In this document: piece after piece, positions 34,567 to 47,220 of the stretch
Numbering within the stretch: the first letter of the stretch is position 1
Layout of the letters: each line of letters begins with the position of its first letter
From: Linnemannia elongata
Taxonomy: Eukaryota > Mortierellomycota > Mortierellomycetes > Mortierellales > Mortierellaceae
DNA: 64,000 nucleotides
Assembly: GCA_036320915.1 (NCBI GenBank)
Contig: JAXBDG010000008.1
Span: 2,046,001-2,110,000, forward strand
Direction: 5' to 3'
The notes under the pieces: model-generated
The model's database searches: none
Seen by the model: only the letters and a program-made list of their open reading frames with translations
What the model was told of the DNA's origin: nothing
Translations under genes and position numbers: made by a program

Positions 34567-37500
34567 TTAGCGCAGGTCGTCGTCGCCATCACTGCCTCCA
34601 ATATCGATATCCTCGTCGCTGTCAACTTCCTCATCGACTGCCATCGGTTTCGCTCCACTGCTGGCGGCGGCAGGGGTTACCGTTGGAACGGCGGTACTAG
34701 TACCAGCAAGGACAGGGGCGGTGGTGGTGACATTGGCGAGGGGCGTAGCCACATTGGCGGCGACACTGACGGGCATAACAGGGATAGCCTTGCTCGCGTC
34801 TGCCAAAGATCCAGGAATAGCAACTGCCTGCTGAGGTTGCGGCTGTTGCTGCTGGGCCTTCTGAACCTCTTCATCGCCTCCATCTGGACGGGGCCGTGGT
34901 GCAGTCTTGCCTCCCTGGGTCGGAGGTTTCTGTACTGCAGCAGCCTGCTGAGCAGCCTTTTGGGCAGCCAGCTGTTGCTGGTTCTGTTGAATCTGCTGCT
35001 GGACGAGCTGCTGTTGCTGCTGCTGTTGTTGCTGCTGCTGCTGTTGTTGCTGAAGGAGCTGCTGCTTCAACAACTGTTGCTGCTGCTGATGCTGTTGAAG
35101 ATGCTGCTGGATCTGCTGTTGTTGTAATAGGATGTGTTGCTGTTGTTGCAATTGCTGTTGTTGCTGTTGCAGGGTCGGGGTGCGCTGTCCTGAAGCGGCG
35201 GCGGCAACCGCAGCCGCAGCTTGTCCAAGGGCCGTAGTTGGCTGCTTCGACTTCTCGGCTTCCTCCAGCTGCTGCGCTCTCAACTGCTTCATCTTTTGGC
35301 GAACCCCTTCAACATCGTCGTCCGATTCTGTATCGTCATCCGAATCCTGATAGTCCTTCACCGGAATCACACTTTGACCAGGAACAGCCGAGACAGTCTC
35401 GTTAAGCATGGGCAAGATGGGTCGTCCGGTGTGTGGCTCCACTCGAGGCAAAAATCCTCCTTGGAGAGGGCGGATCTGGGTCGCTGCAAAAAGCTGGTTT
35501 TGGTTAACTTGTCCAAAAGTGTGCATAATGTTTGTGCCGGTGGCGCCACCCAAAGTTGTAGGAGTCAACGAGGCGACAGGGACGGATGCTGGGAGAGCAA
35601 TGGAAGTGGCAGTGACACTGGCTCCTGTAGTAGGGACAGCAGCTGTTGTAGGAGTAGTGACGGCTGGCGTGGAGTTGGCAGTCGTCACAGCAGTGGTAGC
35701 AGCGGTGGCTGTCGTGGTAGCATTCTGGGCGGCCGCAGTCCCTGGTTGGCTCTCCACCTGGTTGCCGTTGAGCATGAGCATGCTGTTCAACGCCTGACCA
35801 GGCAAATGTCCCTGCTGGGCCAAGACCTGTTGCAAATGACTAGCGCCAGTGTTGGCCATCATACCGCGGGACAATTGGTGGTTGAGGGCGCCAGCACGGG
35901 CCAAACCGCCACTTGGGGGTGATGTCGACGAACGAAGTGCTGACAATGAAATGGTCCTCATACGCGCAGACGCCGCTGCCTGGTGGCTCATCATGGCAGA
36001 GGCACCGGCTGTGACCACGCTCGGCGTCACCTTCTGGGTAGGGATCGGCAGCGGTGATGGGAAGTACGTGTCGAGGTTGTCGTTCAAGAATGGTCCGAGC
36101 TTGTGGTGCAGAGAGCAAGTTGCTGCCAAGGCACGTGCACGGGCCAGAGGGATCCAAGTTCCAAACAATTGCGAACCTGGCTTACGGACACGAACACGTC
36201 CCAGCTCCAAACTCAGCACAATGCTTCGCTCTTGCTCCGTCTCGACGCCTCCTGCAAGGAGCAACGTCGTGGCATTGACATAGCCATTGTCTGCTCTCCG
36301 CAGCAATCTGTACTCTGCTCCAGGGTTGACAAGCTTGGTGGTATAAAGGGCGACATTGTCGATCACAGTCAAGTGGATGTTGGGCACAACAGGGTTGGTG
36401 GTTGGAACCCACAACTGGTTTGCCTCTGGTTCCCGGGCGCCGTTCTGGGCCACTCTGCCTTCCGTCAAAAGATCAGATCCGCTTCCTGCGGTGCCTGACT
36501 GAGCAGAAGAGGACAACTGAGATGCTGAATGGGCCGCAGTCTGGTGGGATGAGGCTGAAGACATCTCCACGTCCCGATCCGTTCCCTTCCTTGGTCTATC
36601 TTCGAGCTCTTCAAAATTGACAAAAGGAGTCGTATCATCGTCTGCCGCATGAGATTTGCGTCTGCTGTCGATGGAGGAAAGTCCTGATGCAGTCGAAGTG
36701 CGGCGGTTAGCATCCGATGGCTTTAGGAATGCGGTGGACGCATCCTGCTTGTTCTTCTTCTTGAGCCCCTTCTTCTTCGACTTTTTAGCATCTGGTGTTG
36801 CATGAAAAAATGACGTGAACGTTAGAATAACATCCTCATGGCAACAAATCTAATGTGTTCGCGCACTCAATACATACTTGGATTGGCCACATGCATCGGG
36901 TTGTCCTGAAGCATTTGAGCGATACCAGGCAACAAATCCAGTCGATATTCATGACACAGCTCTCGAGCCCTTGCCAACCCAACCCTAGTGATAACAAAAA
37001 TGACGGAGACGCGAATGATAAACAAAACGAGCTTGCAATTTCAAGTAAACCTTAAACATGTCGTGAAGAAAAAGCAGCGCCTTACCATGCTCCTCGGACC
37101 TCCATGGGGCCTTCCAAAACGATGTAGAGTGTTGTGGGTTCTTGGTTGATATCAAACTGTCCGTCACCAATGATCGTTCTTGCTGCCAGGCGTAGCATAG
37201 CAGCGTTCACAAATCCTGCGTGTTGGTCGTTGTTGAGCGCAGGAATGACCTTTTTCTGAATGACAACTCCGCGTCCGTTGGTGTTGGGATCAGGGGTACC
37301 AACGATTCCTGCCACTCGCATCAGCTTCAAATCGGTTCCAGGCATAATGGTCTCGTACACCTGCAAGTTGGCATAAACCGACACTCGGACCAGCGATTTT
37401 GGTGGATCTACCGGCGGCTTGGCGGTCGTCTCATCCTCGTCGTCGGACTCTGTCTCATCATCCACCTCCTCCTCATTTTGATCTTCACCCATGTCCACAT

Positions 37501-40500
37501 CGTCCTCCGCTTTGGGGGCATTGTTGGCGGCTGGGGCAGGAGTGACGACTGCAGGTGGGGTAGGTGTATTTGGTGATGGAGGAGGTTTGGTGGCGACGAC
37601 TGATGCTGGTGCAGGAGTTGTGGTTGTCGCAGCAACATTGGCTTCCTTATTTGATCCAGGAACATTGCTGGCGGGAGTCATTAGTGGGTGAGGCGGTAAA
37701 GTCACAAGAGGCTTGGATGTTGTGGGAGTGCCTGAAAAAGGTGCTGTTGCAGGCGAAGCAAAAGTACCGTTGTTGGATTGGAGATAGGGCGAGGTGGAAG
37801 CATTGAGAGACGAGTTGGCAGCATTCTGAAGAATTCCGTTGGCAGCGTTCCTGAGGTTGGATTGGCGGTGAGGTGGGTGGCCAATGTGCTTCGAACCGAC
37901 GCCACTCCATCCTGAAATCGAGACTTTTCGAGAGAGACTGGGGAAGAAAGTACCGCCGGCCGAAGAGCTGAGCAGCCTATCCAGCTCTGAAACAGGCATC
38001 GATTCTGGATTGTTGAGCTCCATGAGAGGAACGTAATGATGTTCCTTTGGCGACGACATATCCTGGGAGAAATCGGCCAAATAACTGGGAGTGTACTCTG
38101 GGTCAAAGATGCTGTTGGATCGAGGCGAAAGCAAGAGTGAATCCGGTGGCATCAGGAGACCACTCATCGACATTTTCCTGCTGCGAGGGGACATGCCAAG
38201 CAAATACGATCCTGAGGTGGGGGTAGAGGCGATGTGGCCAAAGGGGGATCCGGGTGTACCGCCAGCAGCGAATGAGGGCGAAGGAACAGTATTGCGAACA
38301 GATGGTATAGGGACGGCAATGCTCTTTGGTTGCGTAGTCGTTGTCTCGGGCTTGCGATCGCCCAATCTCCTGTCGTCATCCAAGTCGTCAAAATCTCCGT
38401 GCATCATTTCCTCATGATAGTCGCTAAAGTCTTGTTCCTCGTCGCTCGACTCGTTCATTACGTCGCCTGCTGCGGAAGAGTCCCTTGCGGCAGCCATGGC
38501 GATGCCGAGGGAGGAAGCCGAGTGAGTTCCAGGGTGAGGAGGCGACTTTTTCGAATCAAACGAAAGCACTTTAGTCGCATTCAAAAGTCCGTGCATTCCA
38601 GCTGCGGCGCTCGAGGTAGCTCCATTGGCCGAGGTCGGGACGGATGAATTAGGCGAAGAAAGAGAGGCGGGTGTAGAAAAATTGGAAAGGGAGTTGGGAG
38701 TTGGCAGTCTCGAGCCCTTTTGCAGATCTGGCATCTGTAGGTCCATGAGCACTAGATCGTCCTTGTCAAAGACGTCATCATCATCATCCAGGTCCTCGTC
38801 CTCGTCAAGACTCTCATCGTCACCCTCCTCTGATTCACTGTATTCCTGATTGTTGGCCGGTCTCCACTTGGAAGGATGGATATTGGTGGGCGTCGTCGCC
38901 TTGAAGCTGCCAATCAAGGGATGTTTGGACTTAAAGCGCTTGACAGTTGGTCGGGTGGTGGCTGAAAACGTCTTGACCTTCTTACGCTTCCGCATGACGC
39001 TACTCCGGGCCTTGTGCAGCATGGTGTCTGAATTAAACTGCTGGTGTTGCTGGTAGATCAGATGCTGTCGCCGACGCTTCTGCTTCCGCTCTGCAGAGTC
39101 TCCCGACATATCGCCGTCATCATCGTCGTCGTCATCATCATCGTCGTCCCGGCCACCCTGATTGTGATTGTCGTCATTGTCCTCCTCTTCATCCTCCTCG
39201 TCTGAGCCCATACTGGAAAACCCTGATGATGAATCGATATCGGTTGATGTGGTGGCAGAAGGATTTTTGACGATATGATTAGCGGCGAGATAATAGTGAA
39301 TCTTGCGTGAATGCCTTTCATCAACGGCTTTGGCGAGGAGTGGAGTCCGTGGGGGCTTGTGTTCAGCGGCTCGCTTGAAGTGTTGGGATATCCTCGAAGA
39401 GACGGTTGCATATGGGGTTGCTCCACTAAAGAGAGTCGGAGAAGAGGGGGAGAGGGGGGGGGAGGAGTCAAGACAAGACAAGAGAGACGGGTCAGAAACC
39501 TTATTGGGCGGTTGTTCAGGGAAGGGAGATGAGCAGGAGGAGAGCAAGTCCTTTCCCTCGTGGGTCACTCGTGGCACACAATCATCATCACCAAAAGTAA
39601 TATGTCAAATTATATGGGATGTAGGGTCGGACAACCAACTGGGAAAGAACCAGAGAAAACTTTTTTTTTTTTTTCTTTAGCCCTTTTGTTAACGACTGTT
39701 CACTTCTCTTTAACTTCCCATCCATAAACAAGTGTGCCCTCCCAGTTATTCCGCCGAAGATATATACTCTCTTTCCCTCATTCTCATTTGGTTTGCAGAG
39801 TCCAGACAAAGACTAGCCTTGCTGTTGCTTTGTTTTGCCTTGATCCCGGTGATATGAAGTAAAAGTGAACAAAAATGACGGCTTGCTTGCGCTTCTCCAA
39901 CAAGGCGTCCACCGACTATAGCCACATAGCGCAAGGACAGTAAAGCAGGTGTGAACAGAAAGACAGCCAAATAACCCAGCGATAATCGATCTTTCCGAAC
40001 AGGAACAAGGACAATCAGCCAAAAGAAGCAACCCAGATCCTAACCTCTGACGACAACCTGACTGGTTGCGACATGGCGCTAATTGAATATCGATTAAGAC
40101 ATTTTTTTTTCTCCTTTTTTTTTTTTTTTCTTCAACCCGTAACTCGTTGCCCAGTTGGTTGGAAGATCCCTTTGTTCATTTTTTTCTCCCCAAGAAAGTG
40201 GCATCGATGAACTCGGCGCAGAGGTGTATTACGTATGTCGTGGGGTGCAGTGCGATTGAAAAGGTAAAAGTGTAGCGCAGTTGAAAGTGCAAAGGGCAAG
40301 AGTAGTTGTATGGCATGGACTCAGCTGCCTGAAGACACAGTATTAACCAAAAGAGGGTACTGCTGGACATCTGTCCGTGGGAAATGAACCCGTGCCAGCT
40401 GGTTCAAAGAAATGATGTTGTGGACGATCTGACGGAAAGGAATGAAGTAGTGTAAGCTGACTCCAAGCGAACCAGGTCCCTTTTTTGCCTTTTTCATTTG

Positions 40501-41557
40501 ACTACCATCCAGGTAGACAACGCAAATAATACAGACGATAAGAAAAAGGGTGGTGTTGAAGATTCATCGGTGGGAAATGAAGCCATGCAAGGTTGTTCAG
40601 AAAGAGAAACAGGCCCTTTCTTCTTCTTCATCTTCTTCTTGCCCTTTTCATTTAACGATCCAGCCATAATAATTGAAAAACACAAACCCTCCGAAAGCCT
40701 AGAACGAAGTAGACTCTGCACCCTTTTTTTTTATCATCAACCACATAATACCCAGACGTTGTAAGTAGGAAAAGGCAAATAAAAAAATCCCATGCTGGAC
40801 CCGCGATCCAAGGGTCCAGGGAGTCCGTCATCCCTTGCCGTTGGGAGACGAAGGGAAGAATGAGATACTAAACGCCCTGTACATATGAATAAAATAAAAT
40901 GTCCTTTTACGGCGGGAGAACTGAGGAGAGAATCATCCACTTACTCTCTCCCATTTGCCTTTTTTTCTTTTGTCTCTTGTCTCTTTTTCTGTTTTGCTTC
41001 AGTTGTTTGCTTTTGAGTTAAAGGGGTGGGTGGGGTTGAAGTTGGTTTGGATGTGTATCGAACCAGATAGACAAATAGACTGATGAAAGAGGGACAAAGA
41101 AGAAAGAGAAAGAGAGAGTGGGAAGGTGGGGTGCAAACCAGAACCCTCCTATGTCCTAGTTGTAGCAAAAGGGTATGCTTTGGAAGAACAAGATATGTGA
41201 TCGTCCTTACCCTAGCATGGTATACTTGTTCTTCATGATGCAGTTTGCAAGCTCCTTTGGAGAGGAAGGCTTGTTGCGGAGGTAGAGGAGAGCCTTGAGG
41301 ATGGCTGCAAAGACCTTATCCTTGGAGTCATCAGGGTGAATATCCTTGAGGGCATATTTGAGCGGCGCCTTCGACGAGGCGGGGAGTTCGTCCTCGTACT
41401 GGGCCGAGTTGTTGCCGTTATTGCTGTATGGTGAAGAGGTTGAGGAGGAGGAGGAGTGAAGTAGGTGGTGATGGAGGTGGTGATGGCCGTTGGAGGCTTG
41501 ATTGTTTGCAGCAGAAGAGTGCCTGGGAGTGGACTGTGGTTGGGTCGGCATGGGCAT
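34567..41557 (-). CDS. Winged-helix plus double KilA-N/APSES-like transcription regulator
   Basis: Four exons in transcript order: 41211-41557, 37086-39425, 36878-36984, 34567-36791; 1,672 residues. All joins keep phase. The first join, across a 1,785-nt intron, restores KNKYTMLG + GATPYATVSSRISQHFKR, a winged helix of HARE-HTH/GDS1 type (about residues 75-160). Acidic and Ser-rich regions follow. A first KilA-N-like domain (about 795-935) ends VRGAWVGLARARELCHEY, also rebuilt by splicing. A second (about 1060-1175) has GYVNATTLLLAGG and FGTWIPLARARALA, the APSES/KilA-N signature. A polyQ region and an acidic end follow. The protein is very probably nuclear and DNA-binding; target genes are unknown. 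Exon 1 was placed by frame, motif and the strong CT-rich acceptor at 39426. Confidence 0.82.
34965..35175 (-). repeat. CAG/CAA repeat encoding polyQ in the KilA-N regulator
   Basis: Imperfect CAG/CAA triplets coding for runs of Gln with scattered Leu, Ile and His; the longest run is just over 10 glutamines. Likely length-variable. Confidence 0.85.
39426..41210 (-). other. 1.8-kb intron 1 of the KilA-N regulator
   Basis: Donor GTAAGG at 41210, acceptor CTCTTTAG at 39426 preceded by a long C/T tract. It is by far the longest intron in the window. It contains T runs near 39661-39673 and 40100-40130, and several short open frames. One, LVVRPYIPYN (about 39610-39655), is bordered by an acceptor-like CCCAG and a donor-like GTGATG, but including it would break the phase between exons 1 and 2. 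Confidence 0.7.
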
Positions 41558-41562
41558 GAAAG

Positions 41563-41564
<2 letters not shown>

Positions 41565-41593
<29 letters not shown>
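41565..41593. repeat. Poly(T) run, 29 nt, poly(A) leader of the KilA-N regulator
   Basis: T29 on the plus strand ends only 7 nt upstream of the regulator ATG (41557), so the mRNA would carry an A29 tract just before its start codon. Confidence 0.85.
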
Positions 41594-41650
41594 GTGTCCT
41601 CTGTTGTATGTGCGAGTGAAATGAGCGGGAATATGCTGAGTGTTTGACCG

Positions 41651-41678
41651 TGAGTTATGAGTTATGAGTTATGAGTTG
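41651..41678. repeat. 7-bp tandem repeat TGAGTTA, four copies
   Basis: Three exact copies of TGAGTTA and a fourth ending G, in the leader of the KilA-N regulator. Confidence 0.85.
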
Positions 41679-43190
41679 TGAGTGAGTATGCGTGCGAGCG
41701 TGTGTGTATGAGAAAGTGATGGGAGGAGAGTGAAATAATGGAGGTTGTTATGTAAAAGAAGGGAATGAAAAGAAAAAGGAAAGAAAGGTGGGTCGACGGT
41801 CGAGGGGGAGGAGAAGAGGATGAGAGGAAGAGAGAGGAAGAGTGAGGATAACGAATGAGGAAGGGCAACAACAGAGGAAGGACAAAAAAGATAGAGAACT
41901 AAGAAGGTAAAGAAGAGAAAGAGGAAAAAGAGGAAAAGGGGGCGGAGGAGGAAAATTAGAGCAAGAGGGTTGTTCGTCCGCCTTGTTTGACTGGCTGGAC
42001 AGTGGACGGGAAGGAGAGTGAGAGTGAGAGTGAGAAAGGGAAAGTGTGTGAAGGAATGGGGAGAACGAGAGATGGGAAACAGACAGACAGACAGAAAGAC
42101 AGACAAACGTGTTAAAGATAAAAGAGGGCTAGCTACTGTACGTGCGTAAAGTAGGGTGAAGAGGAAAGGAGGAAGGAAGCAAAAAAAAGAAGGGAATAGA
42201 AAAGCTTTTTATTCTTTGCTTGGCCACCACCTCCCCCTCCCCCTACAAATAGAGTCAGAATGCAACGACCGAAAGAACGACCGAACGAAACGAACGAAAA
42301 GAAAAAAAAAAAATTGCTTATGTGAGAAGAGGTGAAGAACTGGCCAATCAATGCGATTAGCCTTTTTTTTTTTTTCTTTTTTTTTGAGTGATCCTTGAGT
42401 TACATGTACATGTACCCAGACAGTTGCTGATATCGACTTGGATCAAGGCTGTTTGCTCACTTGTTGCACTTTTGGCAATACATGGCTTGATTCTTCTGCA
42501 TGTCACCGCCTCGCTCCGTATTTCTGTCGACACTTGTTCTTCTCTTCTTTTGACTCGTCTTTATTCCTTCAACGAGCACTGATGGATACATACATCTACC
42601 ACCCATGGAAATGAACAACCATCTGCACACTGTTAAATGATCCACAGGCACACACACCCATTCAACAACAGACACAACTACCACCTCGCTTGGTTTGCCT
42701 GTGGTCAACCCTAGTCACAGGTACTTATCACCCTAGATGCACTTGCCTGCATTCTGAACAAAGTGTTAGGTTCCAAATCCGTCACATCGATCAGGAGCCA
42801 TCTTGATACCAAGATAATGTAGATTTGGTGGCGTTTTTGTTCTTCTATTTGAGGGGTGCAGTGGGCACACAAGGATACTTGCACCTGTAATTGAACGCGC
42901 ATAAAAACGGCATAAGTATTATGATCGATGGGGCAAGCGAGACATGGATCGACAAGCCTAGACTGGGTGAAGAGGGAGAAAAGGTCAACAAAATAGAGAG
43001 TGTGGGAGTGTGAGTGAGTGAGTGAGCGAGTGACGACGGTTATTCGGAAAGGTAAAGAATGGCAAGGAAGAAAGAGAGAGTGAAGACGAGAAAGAAAAGC
43101 CAGCCAAAAATTGTTGAGAGCAGGAAACCCGCACAATTGCAAAAAGAGCGAAATGTCTCTCTTCTTCCCTTCATTTCCTCTTGACGACTA

Positions 43191-43204
43191 TCTCTCTCTC
43201 TCTC

Positions 43205-43234
<30 letters not shown>
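43191..43234. repeat. (TC)n microsatellite
   Basis: About 22 TC units with one G interruption, in the NoxR leader region. Confidence 0.9.
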
Positions 43235-43235
<1 letters not shown>

Positions 43236-43750
43236 TGTCTGTCTGTCCGTCTATCGTTATAACAGCGTGAATGGAGAGCGAGGGTTGTGTACGACACGAT
43301 TAAGAGGGTGATGCAAGAAGAAGAATAAGAACTGAAAAAATACCCCGGCGAGCGTGTCTTTTGAGAGGGAAATTCTTTTTTTACATTTTGAACTTTTCTC
43401 CGTTTTGAAGATGAAGAGTCTGTTCCGTTTTGCCACCTCTTTTATTTTTACTTTCCACTGTTCCCCTCATCACTCACTCTCTCTCTCTCTCTCATCCTTT
43501 TTTTTTTTTTTTTTACCTTCTTTTTTCTTTTCTCTCCTCTTGTCTCTCTTTCTCTTTCTCTCTCTCTCTCTCACTCTGCCCCTCCCTTTTCCTTCACTCG
43601 CTTGTGTCTCCTTCCTTTCCCCTTCCTTCCTTTCCCCTTCCCGCTCCCTTTTAACGACCTTCCTCCACCTCCACCACCTCCTCCTCTTTTACTTTTACTT
43701 TCCCTCTCTTCCCCCCCCACTTCCTTTTAACCTTCCACAGCCACCAACCA

Positions 43751-44383
43751 ATGGCCAGTCTCAAGGTATACCCTTATTCCATCTCACTCCCTCACTCTTT
43801 TCTTGCCACTTCTTAAGCGACACCCTTACACTTTGACTCACTCACTCACTCTTAATCTCTCTTACCCTTTTTCCATACAATAGCACGAACTCGATCAGTG
43901 GAACGAGGGTGTGATTGCATTCGACCAGGGTCAGTACGAGGATGCCCTTGAGTACTTCGAGGTACGACACCATCAGGACACACTGTAGTGTTCCACCTTT
44001 CTCTCCCTTAATGCCTTCCTTCCCCTCCCTCCTGACACACTGACACTCTGACACTCTGACAGACACGCACAAACAACATTACCATCCAGCAAACAGCCTG
44101 CAAAGTCATCATCCAAACTCTGTCCCTTTGCCCCTTTTTCCCATTGAATGACCCGTCAACCACCTTCGTCATCCTCGCTCTTGCCTTCCCGCTGCAACAA
44201 AGAAAGAAAAAGAAAACAAACGTACAGGAACAGAAAAAAGGGGCAAAAGGGATGGACAGACACAGTGCAAACACACTCAAACACAGGCGGCGTTCATTCG
44301 TCCTTTCATCGGGAGACGTCCAACAGCATTCATACCCTTCATCTCAACAACACCCTGTTTCTGCTCCTGTGTCGAGACTCATT

Positions 44384-44414
<31 letters not shown>

Positions 44415-47062
44415 CGTTTTTCTCGGTATGCTTGTCTTGCTCTAGCCCATTGCCGATTCAGCAAAGATCCACTTCAACATCGGTGTCGTCCTTGCCACCC
44501 TGGGAGACTTTGAAGGAGCAGTAAGTTGAACCGTCGTTTACCTTTGTTTCTGTTCCCTTGCCGTTTGAACACTTCCAGAGTCCGCTTCTTTTTTTCTTTC
44601 CCAGTCTTTTTTTGGGAGCTGGTTGGGTGAGTGAATGTACCGTTCCTCGCACTAAAAACTGAAGCTACTTTCTGTTCTTAGGGTGCTGCTTACGAACAAG
44701 CAACCAAGCTCGACCAGTACCTCGCAATTGCATACTTCCAAAACGGAGTCGCCAATGTCGCCCTTGAAAACTATGCCAAGGCCCTGACATGCTTTCATGA
44801 CGCCTACCTGGTAAGGATGGTCCACTCATATCACTCCCTCCTTAAATGAACGAATGAATGGATAAATGAATGGACAGCCAAGTGACAAATATTGAGACAA
44901 GACAATACAAAACGCTCTCTCTCTCCGTCCATATATGATATATTTGCATCATCTAATCTCAATTGTGCACACATTGCTATTTCCTTACTTTTTTCTTTTC
45001 TGCCAGTATCTTCGCGGGAATATGGTCATCGACTACACACAACTGGGGCTGGACTTCAAGCTGTATTCGTGCCAAGTACTCTTCAATCGCGCCTTGTGCT
45101 ACATTGAACTCGGCGAAATGGATCTTGGTATGACCGACCTCTGGCGTGCCACACGGGAAAAGCAGACAAAGGCGCACGACATGTTGGATCAGGCACTCAG
45201 GGACAAGGGTCAGGATTGCACCGTCTTCACCGTCCCCCAGGGTGTTCTTTATCGACCAGCAGAGTCCAAGGTCAAAAACTCGAAAAAGAAGGACTACCTT
45301 GGCAACTCCAAGGTCATTGCTGCCGTCGATGCCTCGGACCAGTTTGCAGGATTCAAGGGAAAGTCAGCCTGGCAGGTCCAGATGAGTGGCCCAACTAATG
45401 TTGCCTCCTCGACAGAAGAATCACGACCTATGACACCGCCCAATGGTAAGGCTCTTTCTCCCCCTTACCACAGTGGACTATCCATCGTCGTTTGTTTTTA
45501 TGGTTTTTATCTTTTTCATATGGTGGACGATGCACTATCGCCTGCCTTTTTTTTTCGCCACTCGAGATGGTCCAAAGAAAAACTTGATTTCCGTTCAATT
45601 TTGCGGTTTTTGGTTTTATTTGGCTCCAATTCTTTTTTGTGACACTGCTCTCAAATCGACCAAGGGAGGTTTTGTCAGCCTTGCCCTCATCAAACATATG
45701 TTGCGGCTCTTTTGGTTCTCATTCCGTATTCTCCACGGAATTGCGCCCGTCTGTGTTCCATTGTCGATGTTATTACTTGGTTTCCGTGTTATGGTGGCAA
45801 CATTGGAGTATTTGATTATTTTAATTGGATTTTTCTGCGGCTCAAAAAAATATTTTCGGGACACCGCCCGTTATCCCATTCATTCCATTCATCCTCCGCC
45901 TGCATCATACATGCCCTAACTAAACTCATTGTCTGCAATTGTAATTAGGTCTTCAACGCCGCGCCACAGAACGCGTTGTCCCTGGGGGCGTAACAGGAAG
46001 GGCCAGGAGAGATACCGACCCTGAGAGACCTCACATGTTGGAGCATGCCGCCTCGTTCAATGGCACCGATGCTATGACCCGTCGCGGTCCCGGCCCTTCT
46101 GCTCTTGGCCCAGCTGGATCTGAGCCTCGACCCCAGATGCTGACCAGACGCAACACGGAGGCGCAGAGACCATCACCCCTCGATATCGATAACAGCGCGT
46201 ACCCACCCACCAGCCGCTCCAATGGCCCCAACTCTGCAGCCCCCGGAGGACCAGGAGCAGGAGGAAGGAACAGATATCAGGACGACATGGATGACGTTGA
46301 CCAATATATCAACGCGCTCTCTCTGGACTCACAGCAATCGCCCTCGGACTTGCGCGTTTCACCCATCCCGACTCGATCCAACACAGGCAATGTGCGCCCA
46401 GGCATGCATCGTAACCAATCGCCTAATGGACCTTCGCCTCCACCTTCGGTTTATGATGGCAACAGCCCACCCAACGGGCGGTCGGTCGGGCCTGTGGTGG
46501 CGGATTTGAGACGGATGGGCAGCAATACGCGCGGATTGAAGCGTGAGGACAGTGTTCGCAGCAATGCCTCTGGTGGCATGTACCAAGGCTCTCAGATGAA
46601 CTCGAGTCCACTGGCATACAGCAATAGCGTCAGCAGTAACGGTACTCCTCGATCTGAGGAAGGATCTTCTTACCTCGACGAGCCCGTCTACGCCGGCCTT
46701 CGCGACAAGGTGAGCTTTTTTTTTTTTTTTTTTGACCTTGAGCGACTTTTTTGATGGCACAACATGATAGTCGTTACTCACACTTTACCTTTTCTATTTC
46801 ATACAATTAGCTTCGCGTGAAGTGCCATTACATTGACACGAGGGCAGTTCTTGTCAGGGTCGACACATCTCTTCAGGAACTGTTGCAAAAGGTTCAGGAG
46901 AAGTTCCAGGCAGATCGACCTCTCAAACTCAAGTACAAGGATGAGGACCACCATATGCTTTCGATGATCGATGACGAAGACTGGTTGATGGCCCAGCAGG
47001 TTCAGATGGAAACCCAGGGTACTCTTGATCGTATGGAGCTCTGGTGCTTTGACGACGATTAA
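43751..47062 (+). CDS. NADPH oxidase regulator NoxR (p67phox-like)
   Basis: Seven exons: 43751-43765, 43884-43961, 44446-44520, 44682-44810, 45007-45445, 45949-46709, 46811-47062; 582 residues. The first exon codes only for MASLK. TPRs occupy about residues 6-175, with AYFQNGVANVALENY and YLRGNMVIDYTQLGLDFKLY, which closely resembles the p67phox fourth-TPR/hairpin region, then FNRALCYIELGEMDLG. A disordered Pro/Ser/Asn/Arg-rich middle follows. The last exon is a PB1 domain (about 499-582) with KLKYKDEDHHMLSMIDDEDW, an acidic OPCA-type motif. Known role: NoxR binds GTP-Rac by its TPRs and Cdc24/Bem1-type partners by PB1, and activates NoxA/NoxB to make superoxide in hyphal growth and development. 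Introns 2 and 5 are about 0.5 kb; intron 2 has a T29 run. Confidence 0.92.
44386..44414. repeat. Poly(T) run, 29 nt, in NoxR intron 2
   Basis: T29 about 30 nt before the acceptor at 44445; it may extend the polypyrimidine tract. Confidence 0.85.
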
Positions 47063-47220
47063 ATTACGATGTAGTAGAATTCTCGTCAAACCCTTTTGTT
47101 CTTTTTTTTTTTGTCAACGTACCCTAACTTAAAAATACACATACAAACAACGCAATCACACATCCTTGTTTCGTCCTTTTCATCTTTATTTTTATATATT
47201 TATTTATTTTTTGGGTTTCG

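Larger units (their letters stand above)
41558..43750. promoter_or_regulatory. Divergent promoter region, KilA-N regulator / NoxR
   Basis: 2,193 nt. 41600-42130 is purine-rich on the plus strand (a pyrimidine-rich leader for the regulator); 43150-43740 is pyrimidine-rich on the plus strand (leader of NoxR), with a TC repeat at 43191-43234. The middle (about 42380-42950) has ordinary composition. Open frames here are low complexity. No gene seen. Confidence 0.55.

Noticed and set aside
39426..39577. Upstream extension of the regulator's exon 2 frame
   Set aside because: It reads through the C/T-rich acceptor tract (Ser/Pro/Leu only) and has no ATG; the motif requires the acceptor at 39426.
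39608..39655. Mini-exon candidate in the large intron of the KilA-N regulator
   Set aside because: Splice-like borders exist, but inclusion breaks the phase between exon 1 and exon 2, which otherwise join to restore the winged helix.
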